Assembly: GCA_003024175.1 (NCBI GenBank)
Contig: MDYQ01000364.1
Coordinates: forward strand, 1 to 64,000
Reading direction: 5' to 3'
Source of the DNA: Planoprotostelium fungivorum
Taxonomy: Eukaryota; Evosea; Variosea; Cavosteliida; Cavosteliaceae
Length of the DNA: 64,000 bases
Below are positions 11,864-23,720 of this stretch, piece by piece. Within the stretch, counting starts at the first letter, position 1. The number at the start of each line of letters is the position of its first letter. The notes under the pieces are model-generated. The model ran no database searches and had not been told where the DNA came from. It saw only the letters and a list, made by a program, of their open reading frames with translations. A program made the translations under genes and the position numbers.

Positions 11864-12172
11864 GCTTCTATTCCTCGTTCACGTGTGGCTTCTGCTGTGT
11901 ATTACCGTTTTCAATTAACTATGTGACGCTCCTACCGTCTTTCCAAGGCCTGATTCGAGTTTTCGTTCAAATCCACTACAGCGGAAGCGTATCCTTTTAT
12001 TCTCTGTTGACAGCCGATGAATTGAAAAGAATAAAATAGATGTATTTCGTTTTATTGTTTCGTAGGGGGGGGAGGGAAAAAAAGGGAGGGAGGGAATTTG
12101 AGTCGTGGGCACCATTCCTTGGTCAACCAAAGACACACACACAGCCGTTCATCAAAGCTATCATATTCCAGA
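11864..12172. promoter_or_regulatory. Divergent promoter region between FAD oxidase and 14-3-3
   Basis: This spacer of about 310 bp separates two divergently transcribed genes. A G-run followed by purine-rich sequence (12064-12095) lies about 80-110 bp before the 14-3-3 start. No tandem motif or RNA gene is visible. Confidence 0.4.
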
Positions 12173-13174
12173 ATGGCCGACGCACGCGAAGAGAATGTCT
12201 ATATGGCTAAGCTCGCCGAGCAGGCTGAGCGTTACGACGGTGAGTCACCTTCTTCCATTCTCATTTGAACATCCGAAACGTTTCATATTGTGAGCCGAGG
12301 ATCGAGGAAGATTGAAAACGGGATCTAGAAGGTTGTTTGCAGCGGATCTGACTCGATTACAGAGATGGTCGAAGCTATGAAGCGTGTCGCTTCCCTGGAC
12401 GTTGAGTTGACTGTTGAGGAGAGAAACCTCCTCTCCGTCGCTTACAAGAACGTCATTGGAGCCCGCCGTGCCTCCTGGAGAATCATTTCCTCTATCGAGT
12501 CCAAGGAGGAGAACAAGGGTAACGAGAGCCACGTCGCTCGCATCAAGGAGTACAGAGTCAAGGTCGAGACCGAGCTGTCCAATATCTGCCACGATATCCT
12601 TAACGTCCTCGACAAGCACCTCATCCAGACCGCCACCACCGGCGAGTCCAAGGTTTTCTACTACAAGATGTGAGTCCCCTCCTCCACTCTCGTCCGCTCC
12701 ATTTCTCTTATCCTCTATCAGGAAGGGAGACTACCACAGATACCTCGCCGAGTTTGCCGCCGGAAACGGAAGAAAGGAGGCCGCCGAGAACTCCCTCATC
12801 GCATACAAGTCCGCCTCTGACATTGCCACGACCGAGCTGCCACCCACCCACCCCATCCGTCTGGGTCTTGCCCTCAACTTCAGCGTCTTCTACTATGAGA
12901 TCCTGAACTCGCCAGACCGTGCTTGCCAACTCGCCAAGCAGGCTTTCGATGACGCCATCGCCGAGCTGGACACCCTCTCCGAGGACTCTTACAAGGACTC
13001 CACACTCATCATGCAGCTGCTGAGAGACAACCTTACCCTGTGGACATCTGACATGTCAAATGAGGGTGAGAGAGAACGTGCTCGAGTCGGTGTCTGATGG
13101 ATGGTGCAGGAAAGACTGGTGCCGGAGGTGATGATGGAACCAGACTCGAGGAGGCTGAGGAGGACAAGGAATAA
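12173..13174 (+). CDS. 14-3-3 protein
   Basis: Four exons: 12173-12239, 12363-12669, 12722-13065 and 13110-13174. The product has all family hallmarks in order: an acidic helix start with [32 protein letters not shown] (basic groove Lys and Arg), [24 protein letters not shown], and the C-terminal NLTLWTSD block. A short acidic tail (EEAEEDKE) follows. 14-3-3 dimers bind phosphoserine/threonine motifs on client proteins in the cytosol. The length of about 260 residues is normal. AATAAA overlaps the stop codon (13170-13175), so the 3' UTR is very short. No irregularity is seen. Confidence 0.97.
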
Positions 13175-13598
13175 ATCCTTCACCTTGAAAACATTCAATT
13201 ATAAAAAAGTTATCATTGTATCAAGCTCCTTCTATGCCGTTGTGGTCCTCGTGATGGAAGAGATGAGAGGTCGCATGAGGTGAAGAGTGGCTTAGAGAAT
13301 GGTTTCTCTATTCATGTGTGTGGGTATCTTTAGATGCTGAGTGGATGGCTCAGTGTGGGAGGATAACGGTTAAGGTAGTGACGTTTCAAAAATGATATTT
13401 TGTTGCACCTTTACAGTGACTCGTTCCTATGTGATTTGTGCCCACAGATAGACGATTCACGCAGTGAGAGGAGCTCCATCGACAGCGAGAGGAGAGGATA
13501 TAGAAGATAACAAGAGAAGAAGAGGTTGCATCATCGAGCGGTCTTCTGGTCTGCTCTTCCGACGACATTGGCCGATCCTCTAAATCATCATATGCGAG
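13175..13598. other. Intergenic between 14-3-3 and the PAK-like kinase
   Basis: Holds the 14-3-3 3' flank and the upstream region of the kinase gene. No coding or RNA feature is supported. Confidence 0.4.
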
Positions 13599-16581
13599 AT
13601 GAGTGGCAACGGCGACAGTTCGACGTCAGCTGCGAAGAAGCAAGGAGTGAAGGGCTTCTTTATGAGATTGATCGCTCCCAAATCTCCAAAACGATCTAGC
13701 GGTAAAGATTCTGCACCAGCATCACCTGACCCCAACGGATCTCATTCACCACCTCAGAGACGTTCATCATTCGACGAGACATCTCCACGTGCCTCACAGG
13801 CGGGTTATGTACCCACAAAGAATGCAACCGAAGGAGCCGATGGTTCTAATGTAACTATTCCAAGTCCAGAACAGAGAGCGGCAGACAGACAGAAGAAGGC
13901 AACATTATTGAGGGAGGGGTCGGGACTTCACCGACCGACGGCTCATTCCAGTCTCAGAGGCACGAAAGACGTCATTCCTCCTGCACCGTCGAAAAATGAG
14001 ACGAAACAGACGACAAACACTGCAAAGGTGAGTCGAATTGTCTATTGTGTGAATCGCACGATGAAGTGACACGAACAGATGATGAATCCAGAATGGGAGA
14101 TGATGTTGGCTTCATCGGGTATCTCAGAGGAGGAGAGGAACAAGAATGCAAAGAAGATCAATCAGATCATGGCCTTCCAAGAGAAGCTCATCACGGGAGA
14201 CATTCGCAAACAGGCCAATTTCAACGTCTTCGAGTGCGTCCTCCATCATCATTATCATCCAAAATGTCCATTCGAAAATGACATCATCCAGGTCCATGAG
14301 TGCAGGTGCTGCAGAGATGCCAGACTGGAGGAAAAAATTAGCCGCCAAGAACAAAGGACAGACGAACAGCATGGTACCTGAGACGACGCCAACCAAGCTC
14401 CCCGACAAACCCGTCTTCAGAACTCTAAAGAACTCGGCCCTCGCCTCTGCTCACTCCACCGATGGTTCCCGTTCATCACAGCCGACAGACAAGCGAGTCA
14501 TGAACGAGAACACGTTCAAAGATGAGAAACCAAAGGTCGTCCCAGCCACGATGAGAGCCCGGCAAGAGCCAGAGAAGGTGAAGACCAACTTTAAAATGGA
14601 AGAAATTCATTTTATTGTTCAGAAACCCGTTCCAGAATGGACGAAACCGAACAACGTGAGCCACTTTCCACAGAAGACACCCATGGGTGTGTCTCCTTCC
14701 GCTCCAAACCTCTCGAGCAGCACGAACGCCCTCCCACACTTTAAGAAGGACACTCGCCTCCACGTCACAGCTCAATCGATACAGTCGAGCTCTTCTGCCA
14801 ACGATGTCGCTGGGGTGAGAAAATTGGCGGGAAAATTTTTAATGGAGAAAGGTCGTGGAGAGAAAAGTCAGCGCGCCTGCCTCTTTCATCAAGTCTGTAG
14901 AGACTGCTCCACAGATCACGAGCGTCGTTGTAGAGAGTGAAGACACGAAACCTGGAATATCTCTCGCCGCTCTCATCAAGAAGGACATCAATGCCGCCAT
15001 CGGTGAGATTTGAATTTTGAATTTTTGAGCTGACCGATGCAGCGGAGATCGTTACGAAGGGAGACCCGGATCAATATTTCGGAGAATTAACCATCGTGGG
15101 AGCCGGGTGATGATTTATTTCATTTTATTTCTATTCATCTCATCATCACGATCGGACGATCACATGTTCCATCTCGAGCTGAAATCTCTTCAGTGGATCA
15201 GGATCTGTATATAAGGCCAAAGACCTGCGACCGGAGCACAAGGTGAGGGGGTCCCAATTCCGTCACGTCCCAATTTTTTTCCCGCCACTCCGTCTCACCT
15301 TGAACAGGGAAGAGAAGTGGCAGTGAAGAAGATGATTATGAGCCAGCAACCGAACAAACAGGCCGTTGTCTCTGAAGTTGTCATCATGAAGGAGTTGCAT
15401 CACCCCAACATCATCAACTTTGTGGACAGCTTTTATAATCTGGGAACTCTGTGGGTGAGTGGTACATTTCATTCTTCGATTTTTTCTCCACACGACTTCT
15501 TTTCTTCTGAATCTCTACAAAATTCATCTTTTTCACGATACATTTTATTTCCACTATATTTCTATGATTCTTCATCGAAATTTCTGACTGTACAGGTGGT
15601 GATGGAATACGTGGAAGGCTCTTCGTTGACAGATGTCATTGAACACACGGATCAGATTCCGGAGAATGTATCTGCTCACATCTGTAGATCGGTCAGTACG
15701 GGCCGGTGGCACGAAAGATTGACCCGCGACAGGTTCTACAGGGTCTGGTTTACCTCCACAAGAACGACATCATCCACAGGTCGAGTTTTATTCGACGAAA
15801 TTTCACTGACATCTCGACAGAGACATCAAGTCAGATAACGTCCTCGTCAATATTCACGGACTCGTGAAAATCAGTGAGGATTTATTTCATTTTATTTCTA
15901 CCACCCACGTTCATCGTGAAACTTTTCCTCACATCCAATCGAATAGAAAGATAAGACTCGAGAGTTTCGATTGATTTCAAACAGCGGATTTCGGTTACAG
16001 CGCCGCCCTGACGCCAGAGGCCAGCAAGAGAACAACGACGGTCGGTACAACTTACTGGATGGCCCCTGAAGTCATCGCGGGAGAGGCTATGTACGATCAC
16101 AAGGTGGACATATGGAGTTTGGGTGTCATGTGTCTCGAGTTGGTCGAGAAGGAACCACCCTTCTTCGAGATGGCAGCTCTAAAAGGTGATCATCGTCACG
16201 ATCGTGTGATGATGCTCAACATCATCATCACCATCATCATCACCATCATTACACCATCATGATGATGACGATCGTAAGCTGATGACGATGACAGCTCTCC
16301 TCATGATCGTCTCTCAAGGTATTCCACCCTTTAAGAACCCCGGCTCGATGTCACCTGAGATCCAGAATTTCATCCGAGTGTGCACCAGGATGAGTGCAGA
16401 CGATCGACCACCGGCGACGGAGCTGTTGGAGGTGGAAATTCTATCGAGATCTCGCGGAAAACTGACGTGAAACCAGCATCCTTTCATCACCAGATGTACA
16501 GTAGAAGCGGCGAAGAAGAGTCTGTCCTCTCTGGCGGTCACGGCACAACAGAAGAAGGGACCGATCGAGGAGTATGAATAA
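13599..16581 (+). CDS. PAK/STE20-like serine/threonine kinase
   Basis: About eleven exons. The N-terminal region of some 400 residues is Ser/Pro/Lys-rich. It carries a segment like the C-terminal half of a p21-binding (CRIB/PBD) region, PEWEMMLASSGISEEERNKN at about 14090; the canonical ISxP...HxxH half is not visible. The kinase domain starts at GELTIVGAGSGSVYKA (15080-15230). It contains VAVKKM, the catalytic HRDIKSDN loop (split by an intron at 15780-15825), ADFGYS, and TVGTTYWMAPEV, the STE20-group activation segment. AATAAA overlaps the stop at 16581. PAK kinases are effectors of Rac/Cdc42 GTPases acting on the actin and myosin cytoskeleton. Whether this one binds a GTPase is uncertain given the half CRIB. 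Confidence 0.88.
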
Positions 16582-17154
16582 AAGATGGAGTGAAATTGTT
16601 TTATTTCTCCGATCCACCAGAAACGTCGAGGTGGGAGACCATGGGTGACGATGCAGAAGACGTGATCCTCAGATATAACGTAGTTAAGAGCGGGAGGTGA
16701 TTAGTGTGAAAGGTGTCTCCACACTGAACGAGAAAACACAGAGGTGAATCTGCCCCATCCACCGAACACGTCCCGATTTAAGACGAACGAGCTGATCGGC
16801 GCGTGACGTCAGAACATATTCGAGTACTCTCATGTCGGGCGGGAGGCCCTCAACGGAGAGAATGGGGCGAGATGAACCTTAAAGAAAGTACAAACGGGTA
16901 AGTCCCACGAGTTGGGGCGGTTGCTTTGACGGGTCTCAATGCTATCATATATTAACATTCGCGAAGAAGTGGCAGCAAAAGTGTGAGTACCTGGCATGTT
17001 TGATATGTTTACCAGAGAATCCCAAATATAAGCGCGGAACTTACTTCAATCTGCCGACCCGTCAATTTCAGGTAACATGTGCTATAAGGCGAAATACGAT
17101 GGAAACTAGTACGTTGGCAGCTATTCGCCCGATTTATCATTCTCCTCCCGAAGC
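16582..17154 (+). promoter_or_regulatory. Upstream region of EGF-7TM copy 1, duplicated at 18788-19420
   Basis: This interval shares conserved blocks with the region before copy 2. They include CACACTGAACGAG, ACAGAGGTGAAT, CGATTTAAGACGAACGAG and AGTACAAACGGGTAAGTCCC, in the same order and spacing class. Only these blocks are preserved while the DNA between has drifted, so they are candidate shared promoter elements. An AT-rich TCATATATTAAC lies at about 16947. Confidence 0.5.
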
Positions 17155-18787
17155 ATGAAGCTTCAACATCTTCTCCTCTTCTTCCTCTTTGCAGGAGTGT
17201 ACTCCCAATCAGTGAACAACGGAACCTCGACCGTCACAAACTCGACCTCCACTGCTACGAAGGTAGTCACCTATGTGCCCGACTGCTCTCTGAGGAATCC
17301 CACTTGCAACGACAGAGGTGTTTGCATGAGCGATGGCTCTTGTCGTTGTTGGTATGGGTGGGTTACATCTCATTGTCATCGCATGTTCACTGTCTCGCAG
17401 GTTCTTTGGATACTCTATGGTTCCCGGTCTGTCGTGGTCTTTTGGCAGTTCCATCGACAACTGCTACCTGAGTGAGACACAGGAACAGTTTGTCTTCGAG
17501 ATGTTGAGTTCTTCCAGGTACCAGCCAACTCTCACCATACAACGTGCAGCTGAAACAATTGAGAATATTCCAAGGCATCATCTTCGGCTTCATCACGCTC
17601 TTGATGGCTTACCGGTTGGTCTTAGAGTTCTGGCTGAGTTCCGCAAAGGGATCGGGAGCCATCGTCGCAAAATACTGTATGATCCTGCTCTTCATCTTGT
17701 GTCTGTGTGAGTCGCCGTCATCACCATTCCCTCTCAACGTTATAACTCGAGTGGCTGAAACTTCTCAGGGCAGACTGTTCAGTGCGGAGATTTCTTCGGC
17801 AATTTTGGAAACTTGAGTCCAAAGGGCTACTATGTCCTCTACTACTTCAAAGATAACCTCCTTCTGTTCATCTTCTCGACTCTCCTCTTCCACTGGTGAG
17901 TCCACCATGATGCACGAGAGAATCACATCTGACGTCGAAACAGGGCGGAACTATACCATGAAGCTATCCGTAAGATGAGGAGAGAGGAGATGTTAAAGAA
18001 GATCAAACCTCATTACGAGCCTGATCTGTCCGTCGAAGACATCTTACTGAAGATGTCCCACGTATCGAAGTTTCGATTTGCTTACGTCTTTGTCTGTGGT
18101 CTATCCTTCCTAGTGTATGTCGGCATCGTGAGTACCCTTCTCATTCGGTTCGCTGACGCATTCACCAGGAGGTCATCGAGCTCACTTCTAGATCTCAGTC
18201 AGCGTGGAAGGCATACATCGTCTTCTACTTCTCTTTCTACACTGCCGTGTGGATTCTCTTCAGCATCGGCTATGTCTACTACGGTATGCATCTATTGAGC
18301 ATCATTCCAGCTGTCATGCAGGGGAGAATCAAAGCGGTGAGGCCTTCTTTCTATTCTACAGACTGAAAGAGAGAAGGTGATGGCGCTGACGGGTCTGTTC
18401 TCTCTCTTTGGTGTGGCGAACGCGGTCTTGAACATCATCATACAAGCTGATCCGGGGAAAAACACCATCAACATCAAGGTGGGACACCCACATACACGTC
18501 GGTCCGACTGACTGAGTATAGACTCTATACGCTCTGTACGCTCTCGTGTGGATGATGGCCTTCTTCTCTCTCAACATCTTCATGCCAAGTGAGAGCCTCT
18601 CCATCTCTCTCTTTCAGAGTACTTATCTTCTTCAGTCTGGGAATGGCATCTGTGGTTCAACCCTAAAGTGATTCGATCGATGAGGAGGACATCTCAATCT
18701 CACACACCCAACTCGCCAGATTCGGAGGCAGCCAACAGTCCAGACACGCACACAGAGGGCTCACCGAGAGAAGGAAATAATTTTTGA
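17155..18787 (+). CDS. EGF-like domain seven-transmembrane receptor, copy 1
   Basis: The signal peptide MKLQHLLLFFLFAGVYSQS is followed by a Thr/Ser-rich stalk. A Cys-rich EGF-like module comes next (CSLRNPTCNDRGVCMSDGS then CRCWYG). Splicing through short introns (17348-17399, 17473-17517 and later) leads to seven hydrophobic helices, among them IFQGIIFGFITLLMAYRLVL, FRFAYVFVCGLSFLVYVGI, YIVFYFSFYTAVWILFSIGY and LYALYALVWMMAFFSLNIF. A Ser/Pro-rich cytosolic tail ends at GNNF. The helix YYFKDNLLLFIF...FHWAELYHEA resembles the THH1/TOM1/TOM3-type membrane domain, which is tentative. The topology (outside N-terminus with EGF, seven helices, phosphorylatable tail) is that of a receptor. AATAAA lies 10 nt after the stop. 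Confidence 0.8.
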
Positions 18788-19420
18788 AGAGGTTTGAATA
18801 AAGACGGATGTATAATGACGATCTGTTCTGAGACCTTGTCATCAGAGTGTGATGATATAACGTAGATAAGAGGAATCGAAGGTACCTCCACACTGAACGA
18901 GGAGATACAGAGGTGAATACGCCCCGTCCATCTAACTCGCCCCGATTTAAGACGAACGAGATTGATGATCACGGAGTCAAAACATATTAATACATAGAGC
19001 AGTTCATATGAAGGAATCATGCCAACCTCGTAAGGTAGTGATGGGAACGGGGTAAGATAAACCTTAAGAAGTACAAACGGGTAAGTCCCACGAACCCCGA
19101 CTTAAAGAAAAGCGTGAGGCGTCCAAATCAGGAGAAGTCTTTGAGGCGGTCGCAGTCGCATTTATGATGACGTGCCTCTATGTACCGTATATTATCATAC
19201 GAAGAGGTGTGACATGAAACAGTGTCGGTGGGATCAGTCTGGCATGTGTTTGATATATATACAAGAGGGTGAATCCCAAACTGGTGCGGAACTTCGAACC
19301 AACCTGCCGAACTCGTCAAATTCAGTGAACCAGTGAGATATAAGGTGAAAATCGGTGGGAAACTGTGTGTCGGCAGCCGCGTAGAGATTCACCCCAACTG
19401 TATCATTTTCCTCCCGAAGC
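18788..19420 (+). promoter_or_regulatory. Upstream region of EGF-7TM copy 2
   Basis: Counterpart of 16582-17154 with the same conserved blocks (CACACTGAACGAG, CGATTTAAGACGAACGAG and GGGTAAGTCCCACGA). It is about 60 bp longer because of small insertions. No separate gene is seen. Confidence 0.5.
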
Positions 19421-21040
19421 ATGAAGCTTCAACATCTTCTCCTCTTCTTCCTCTTTGCAGGAGTGTACTCCCAATCAGAGAACAACGCAACCTCGACCGT
19501 CACAAACTCGACCTCCACTGCTACGAAGGTAGTCACCTATGTGCCCGACTGCTCTCTGAGGAATCCCACTTGCAACGACAGAGGTGTTTGCATGAGCGAT
19601 GGCTCTTGTCGTTGTTGGTATGGGTGGGTTACATCTCATTGTCATCGCATGTTCACTGTCTCGCAGGTTCTTTGGATACTCTATGGTTCCCGGTCTGTCG
19701 TGGTCTTTTGGCAGTTCCATCGACAACTGCTACCTGAGTGAGACACAGGAACAGTTTGTCGTCCTGATGTTGAATTCTTCCAGGTACCAGTCAACTCTCA
19801 CCATACAACGTGCAGCTGAAGCAATTGAGAATATTCCAAGGCATCATCTTCGGCTTCATCACTCTCCTGATGGCTTACCGGTTGGTCTTAGAGTTCTGGC
19901 TGACTTCAGCTAAGGGATCGGGAGCCGTCATCACGAAGTATTCCATGATCCTGCTCTTCATCTTGTGTCTGTGTGAGTCGCCGTCATCATCGTCACGAGT
20001 GGCTGAAATTTCTTCTCAGGGCAGACCGTTCAGTGTGGAGATTTCTTTGGCAATTTTGGAAACTTGAGTCCAAAGGGCTACTATGTCCTCTACTACTTCA
20101 AAGACAACCTCCTTCTGTTCGTCTTCTCTGCTCTCCTCTTTCACTGGTACGTCTCCCGATGATCGGGAGAGTCGCATCTGACGTCCAAACAGGGCGGAGC
20201 TTTACCATGAAGCCATACGTAAGATGAAGAGAGAAGAGATGCTAAAAAAAATCAAACCTGATTACGAGCCTCACCTGACAGTCGAAGATATCTTACTGAA
20301 GATGTCCTACGTATCGAAGTTTCGATTCGCTTATGTCTTTGTCTGTGGTCTATCCTTCCTAGTGTATGTCGGCATCGTGAGTACTCTTCTCATTCCGTCT
20401 TCGCTGATGCGTTCACCAGGAGGTCATCGAGCTCACGTCCAGATCTCAGTCAGCGTGGAAAGCATACATCGTCTTCTACTTCTCCTTCTACACTGCCGTG
20501 TGGATTCTCTTCAGCATCGGCTATGTCTACTACGGTATACACCTGTTAAGTATCATTCCAGCTGTCATGCAGGGAAGAATCAAAGCGGTGAGACCTTCTG
20601 TTTATTCTACAGACTGAAAGAGAGAAGGTGATGGCACTGACGGGTCTGTTCTCTCTCTTTGGTGTGGCGAACGCGGTCTTGAACATCATCATACAGGCCG
20701 AGCCGGGGAAAAACACCATCAATATCAAGGTGGGACAGACTCACATACACGTCGGTCCGACTGACTGAGTATAGACTCTATACGCTCTGTACGCTCTCGT
20801 GTGGATGATGGCCTTCTTCTCTCTCAACATCTTCATGCCAAGTGAGAGCCTCTCCATCTCTCTCTTTCAGAGTACTTATCTTCTTCAGTCTGGGAATGGC
20901 ATCTGTGGTTCAACCCTAAAGTGATTCGATCGATGAGGAGGACGTCACACTCACACACACCCAACTCGCCAGATTCGGAGGCGCCCAACAGTCCAGACAT
21001 GCAGCTGGAGGTTCTACCGAGGGAAGGAAGCAATTTTTGA
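19421..21040 (+). CDS. EGF-like domain seven-transmembrane receptor, copy 2
   Basis: A near-identical tandem paralogue of the gene 2266 bp upstream, with the same exon pattern, signal peptide, EGF-like module and seven helices. Differences concentrate in the stalk (SENNAT instead of SVNNGT), in the introns and in the C-terminal tail (MQLEVLPREGSNF instead of THTEGSPREGNNF). The frame is intact through all exons, so both copies look functional. AATAAA follows at 21050. Confidence 0.8.
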
Positions 21041-21109
21041 AGAGGTTTGAATAAAGACGGATGTATAATGGTGATCTGTTCTACGATCTTGTCATCAAAG
21101 GGGTGATGA

Positions 21110-23720
21110 CGTCGCGACGTGAAACGAGATAGACAGCTGGCTCCCCTTCCGCAAGAATTTGTCAACAATAAAATACCAGCGATGTCACGTCATTTTCTCG
21201 ACCAACCAGCATGAGAGCGTCTGTCCTCTTGATCTGCACTGTGTTCGCCCTCGTCGCTGCATCTGGAAAGAGAGGTGAGAGGGAGGATGCACAATGCGCG
21301 TCCGAATGTAGCTGATACCTGACCATCTCGCTAGGTCTTGGCATCGGCAGCCCATTCAATGCGTCTACCGACTTCAAGCCCTTTCAGGCCACAAAAGCAG
21401 TCTCTTGGTACTACAACTGGAGTCTGAAGCCCCTTCAGCCAGCTCCAAAATGCATCGAGTTCGTCCCCATGCAGTATAATGGCAACGGCATTGAAAACTT
21501 AGAGGTGAATGAGAGATGGATCCATCTTCACTGTACTCAGATGAGACAGAAAACTCTCTTGGCGCTGAAGGCCAATCGAGTGCTGGGATTCAACGAGCCA
21601 GACCAGCCAGCCAGCGTCGGAGGAACCAGCATGGACGCTCAGACAGCATGCAACTTGTGGATGAAGTATTTCGTTCCTCTGAAGACAAAGTATGGCATCA
21701 AGTTGGGACTCCCTGCAGTGTCTGCTGGCGGTCTGAGCTGGCTGAACAACTTCCTCATTGCCTGCCCCAATCACAAGGTTTGACATCATACAAACATGTT
21801 GGATTCTTTCTCACGCAGACAGGCCGACTTCTTACCCATCCACTGGTATGGTGCTCCTTTCTGGGGCGTATACGGTGAGTGCTTGCATCCATCGAGGTCT
21901 CATTCTACATCAGATTTCCTGTGGAGCTTCCACGGAAACCACCCTAACATCCCCGTCTGGGTCACAGAATGGGCCATCAACGACGTCACTGACTACCCCA
22001 CCATGGCGAATGGTTTATCCTCTACCGCCACCTATTTTGACGGTCTAGACTGGATCGAGAGGGTGAGATCATCATCTCTCCTCTCTTCATTTTATTGTCT
22101 GGCTAACGAATGCAGTACGCTTGGTTCGGCTCTTACCGTGCGAACCAAAACTGGGGTGAGACCATCCCCCTCCCATCATCATTCATCCATCTCGTCCATG
22201 TCTCTGAATCTCCACAGCCAACGCCGAATTATCTGCTACCGGAGCTCTCACTGCCGTCGGATCTACTTACGTCAACACACCATTCAACAACACCATCACC
22301 CTGTCTAAAACTGTCTGCCCGTCCTCCTCTGTATGATGATATGATGGAATAAATACGTTCTGCTATCTGCGTCTCTCAGCCGATCGTCGTGAACGGACCA
22401 TACTCTCATCTGTTCTTCGTGCTGAGATCTCAACAGGCTGGCTCTCATCGTCAGAGGTGATGATGTCTGTATGTAAAACGAGACAGACAGCTGGCTCCCC
22501 TTCCGCAAGAATTTGCCTCGGGGTTGTCAACAATAAATACCAGCGGGTCACGTCATTTTCTCGGGCGATCGGTAGCGAGCCAGCATGAGAGCGTCTGTCC
22601 TCTTAATTTGTACTATCTTTGCCCTCGTCGCTGCATCTGGAAAGAGAGGTGAGGCAGGATGCACAATGCGCGTCCGACTGTAGCTGATACCTGACCATCT
22701 GAGCAGGCCTCGGCATCGGCAGCCCATTCAATGCGTCTACCGACTTCAAGCCCTTTCAGGCCACAAAAGCAGTCTCTTGGTACTACAACTGGAGTCTGAA
22801 GCCCCTTCAACCCGCTCCCGCATGCATAGAGTTCGTCCCCATGCAGTTCAACGGCAATGATATTGAGAATTTAGAGGTGAATGAGATGTCCATTTTCGAT
22901 GGACTGAGATGAGACAGAAAACTCTCTTGGCGTTGAAGGCCAATCGGGTGCTGGGATTCAACGAGCCAGACCAGCCAGCCAGCGTCGGAGGAACCGCCAT
23001 GGACTATCAGACATCGTGCAACCTCTGGATGCAATACTTTGTTCCTCTGAAGACGAAGTACGGCATCAAGCTGGGACTTCCTGCAGTGTCTGCTGGCGGT
23101 CTTGGCTGGCTGAACAACTTCCTCACTGCCTGCCCCAACCATCAGGTTCGCATCATATCGTCACATTGAATTCTTTCTCACGCAGACAGGCCGACTTCTT
23201 ACCCATCCACTGGTATGGCACTCCCTTCTATGGTGTCTACGGTGAGCACCTGCATCCATCAAGATCTCATTCGACGTCAGATTTCTTGTGGAGCTTCCAC
23301 GGAAACCACCCTAACATCCCCGTCTGGGTCACAGAATGGGCCGTCAACAACGTCAACAACTACACTGTCATGGCCGACGATCTGAAATCCACCGCCACCT
23401 ACTTTGACAGTCTAGACTGGATCGAGAGGGTGAGATCATCATCTCGTCTCTCTTCATCTGACTCTCTGGCTAACGAGAGTAGTACGCTTGGTTCGGTTCT
23501 TACCGTGCCAACCAGGACTGGGGTGAGTCCAACACCCTCCCATCATCATTCACCCATCTTGTCCATGTCACATCATCTCACATCATCGTCCATCTTGTCC
23601 ACACAAGTCTGATCCTCTATAGCTAACGCCGAATTATCTGCTACCGGAGCTCTCACTGCCGTTGGAACTGCGTACATCAACACACCATTCAACAACACCA
23701 TCACCCTGTCTGAGACTGTG
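21110..23720 (+). repeat. Tandem duplication of the GH128 gene, unit about 1.37 kb
   Basis: Coding exons and the leader sequences are shared. ACAGCTGGCTCCCCTTCCGC and GTCACGTCATTTTCTCG precede both start codons at 21211 and 22585. The copy-1 3' end diverges abruptly near 22310. Confidence 0.85.
21211..22336 (+). CDS. GH128-type (Asl1-like) glycoside hydrolase, copy 1, no GPI tail
   Basis: The signal peptide MRASVLLICTVFALVAASGK is encoded in exon 1. Then AVSWYYNWSLKP and FVPMQYNGN follow, with the catalytic acid/base motif LGFNEPDQP (about 21585), the substrate strand PIHWYGAPF (about 21840) and the nucleophile motif VWVTEWAI (about 21960). This is the pattern of the glycosyl-hydrolase catalytic core of GH128, which cleaves beta-1,3-glucans such as fungal or own-wall polymers. 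Six short introns are visible. The protein ends shortly after KTVCPSSSV, so it lacks the hydrophobic C-terminus present in the second copy and should be freely secreted. AATAAA lies at 22348. Confidence 0.85.

Larger units (their letters stand above)
16650..21110 (+). repeat. Tandem segmental duplication, unit about 2.27 kb
   Basis: Two direct copies (about 16650-18840 and 18840-21110) cover promoter blocks, the coding region and the AATAAA context. The distance between the two start codons is 2266 bp. Exon similarity is very high, while introns and spacers show small indels. Confidence 0.85.

Noticed and set aside
19260-19320. Possible tRNA T-arm (GGTTCGAAGTTCC on the minus strand)
   Set aside because: No acceptor or anticodon stems could be laid out around it; it lies in the diverged promoter duplicate.
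21469-21789. Reading the GH128 exons as one uninterrupted ORF with an internal start
   Set aside because: The stretch between 21505 and 21550 behaves as an intron (GTGAAT...ACAG) in both copies and differs between them, whereas flanking exons are conserved.
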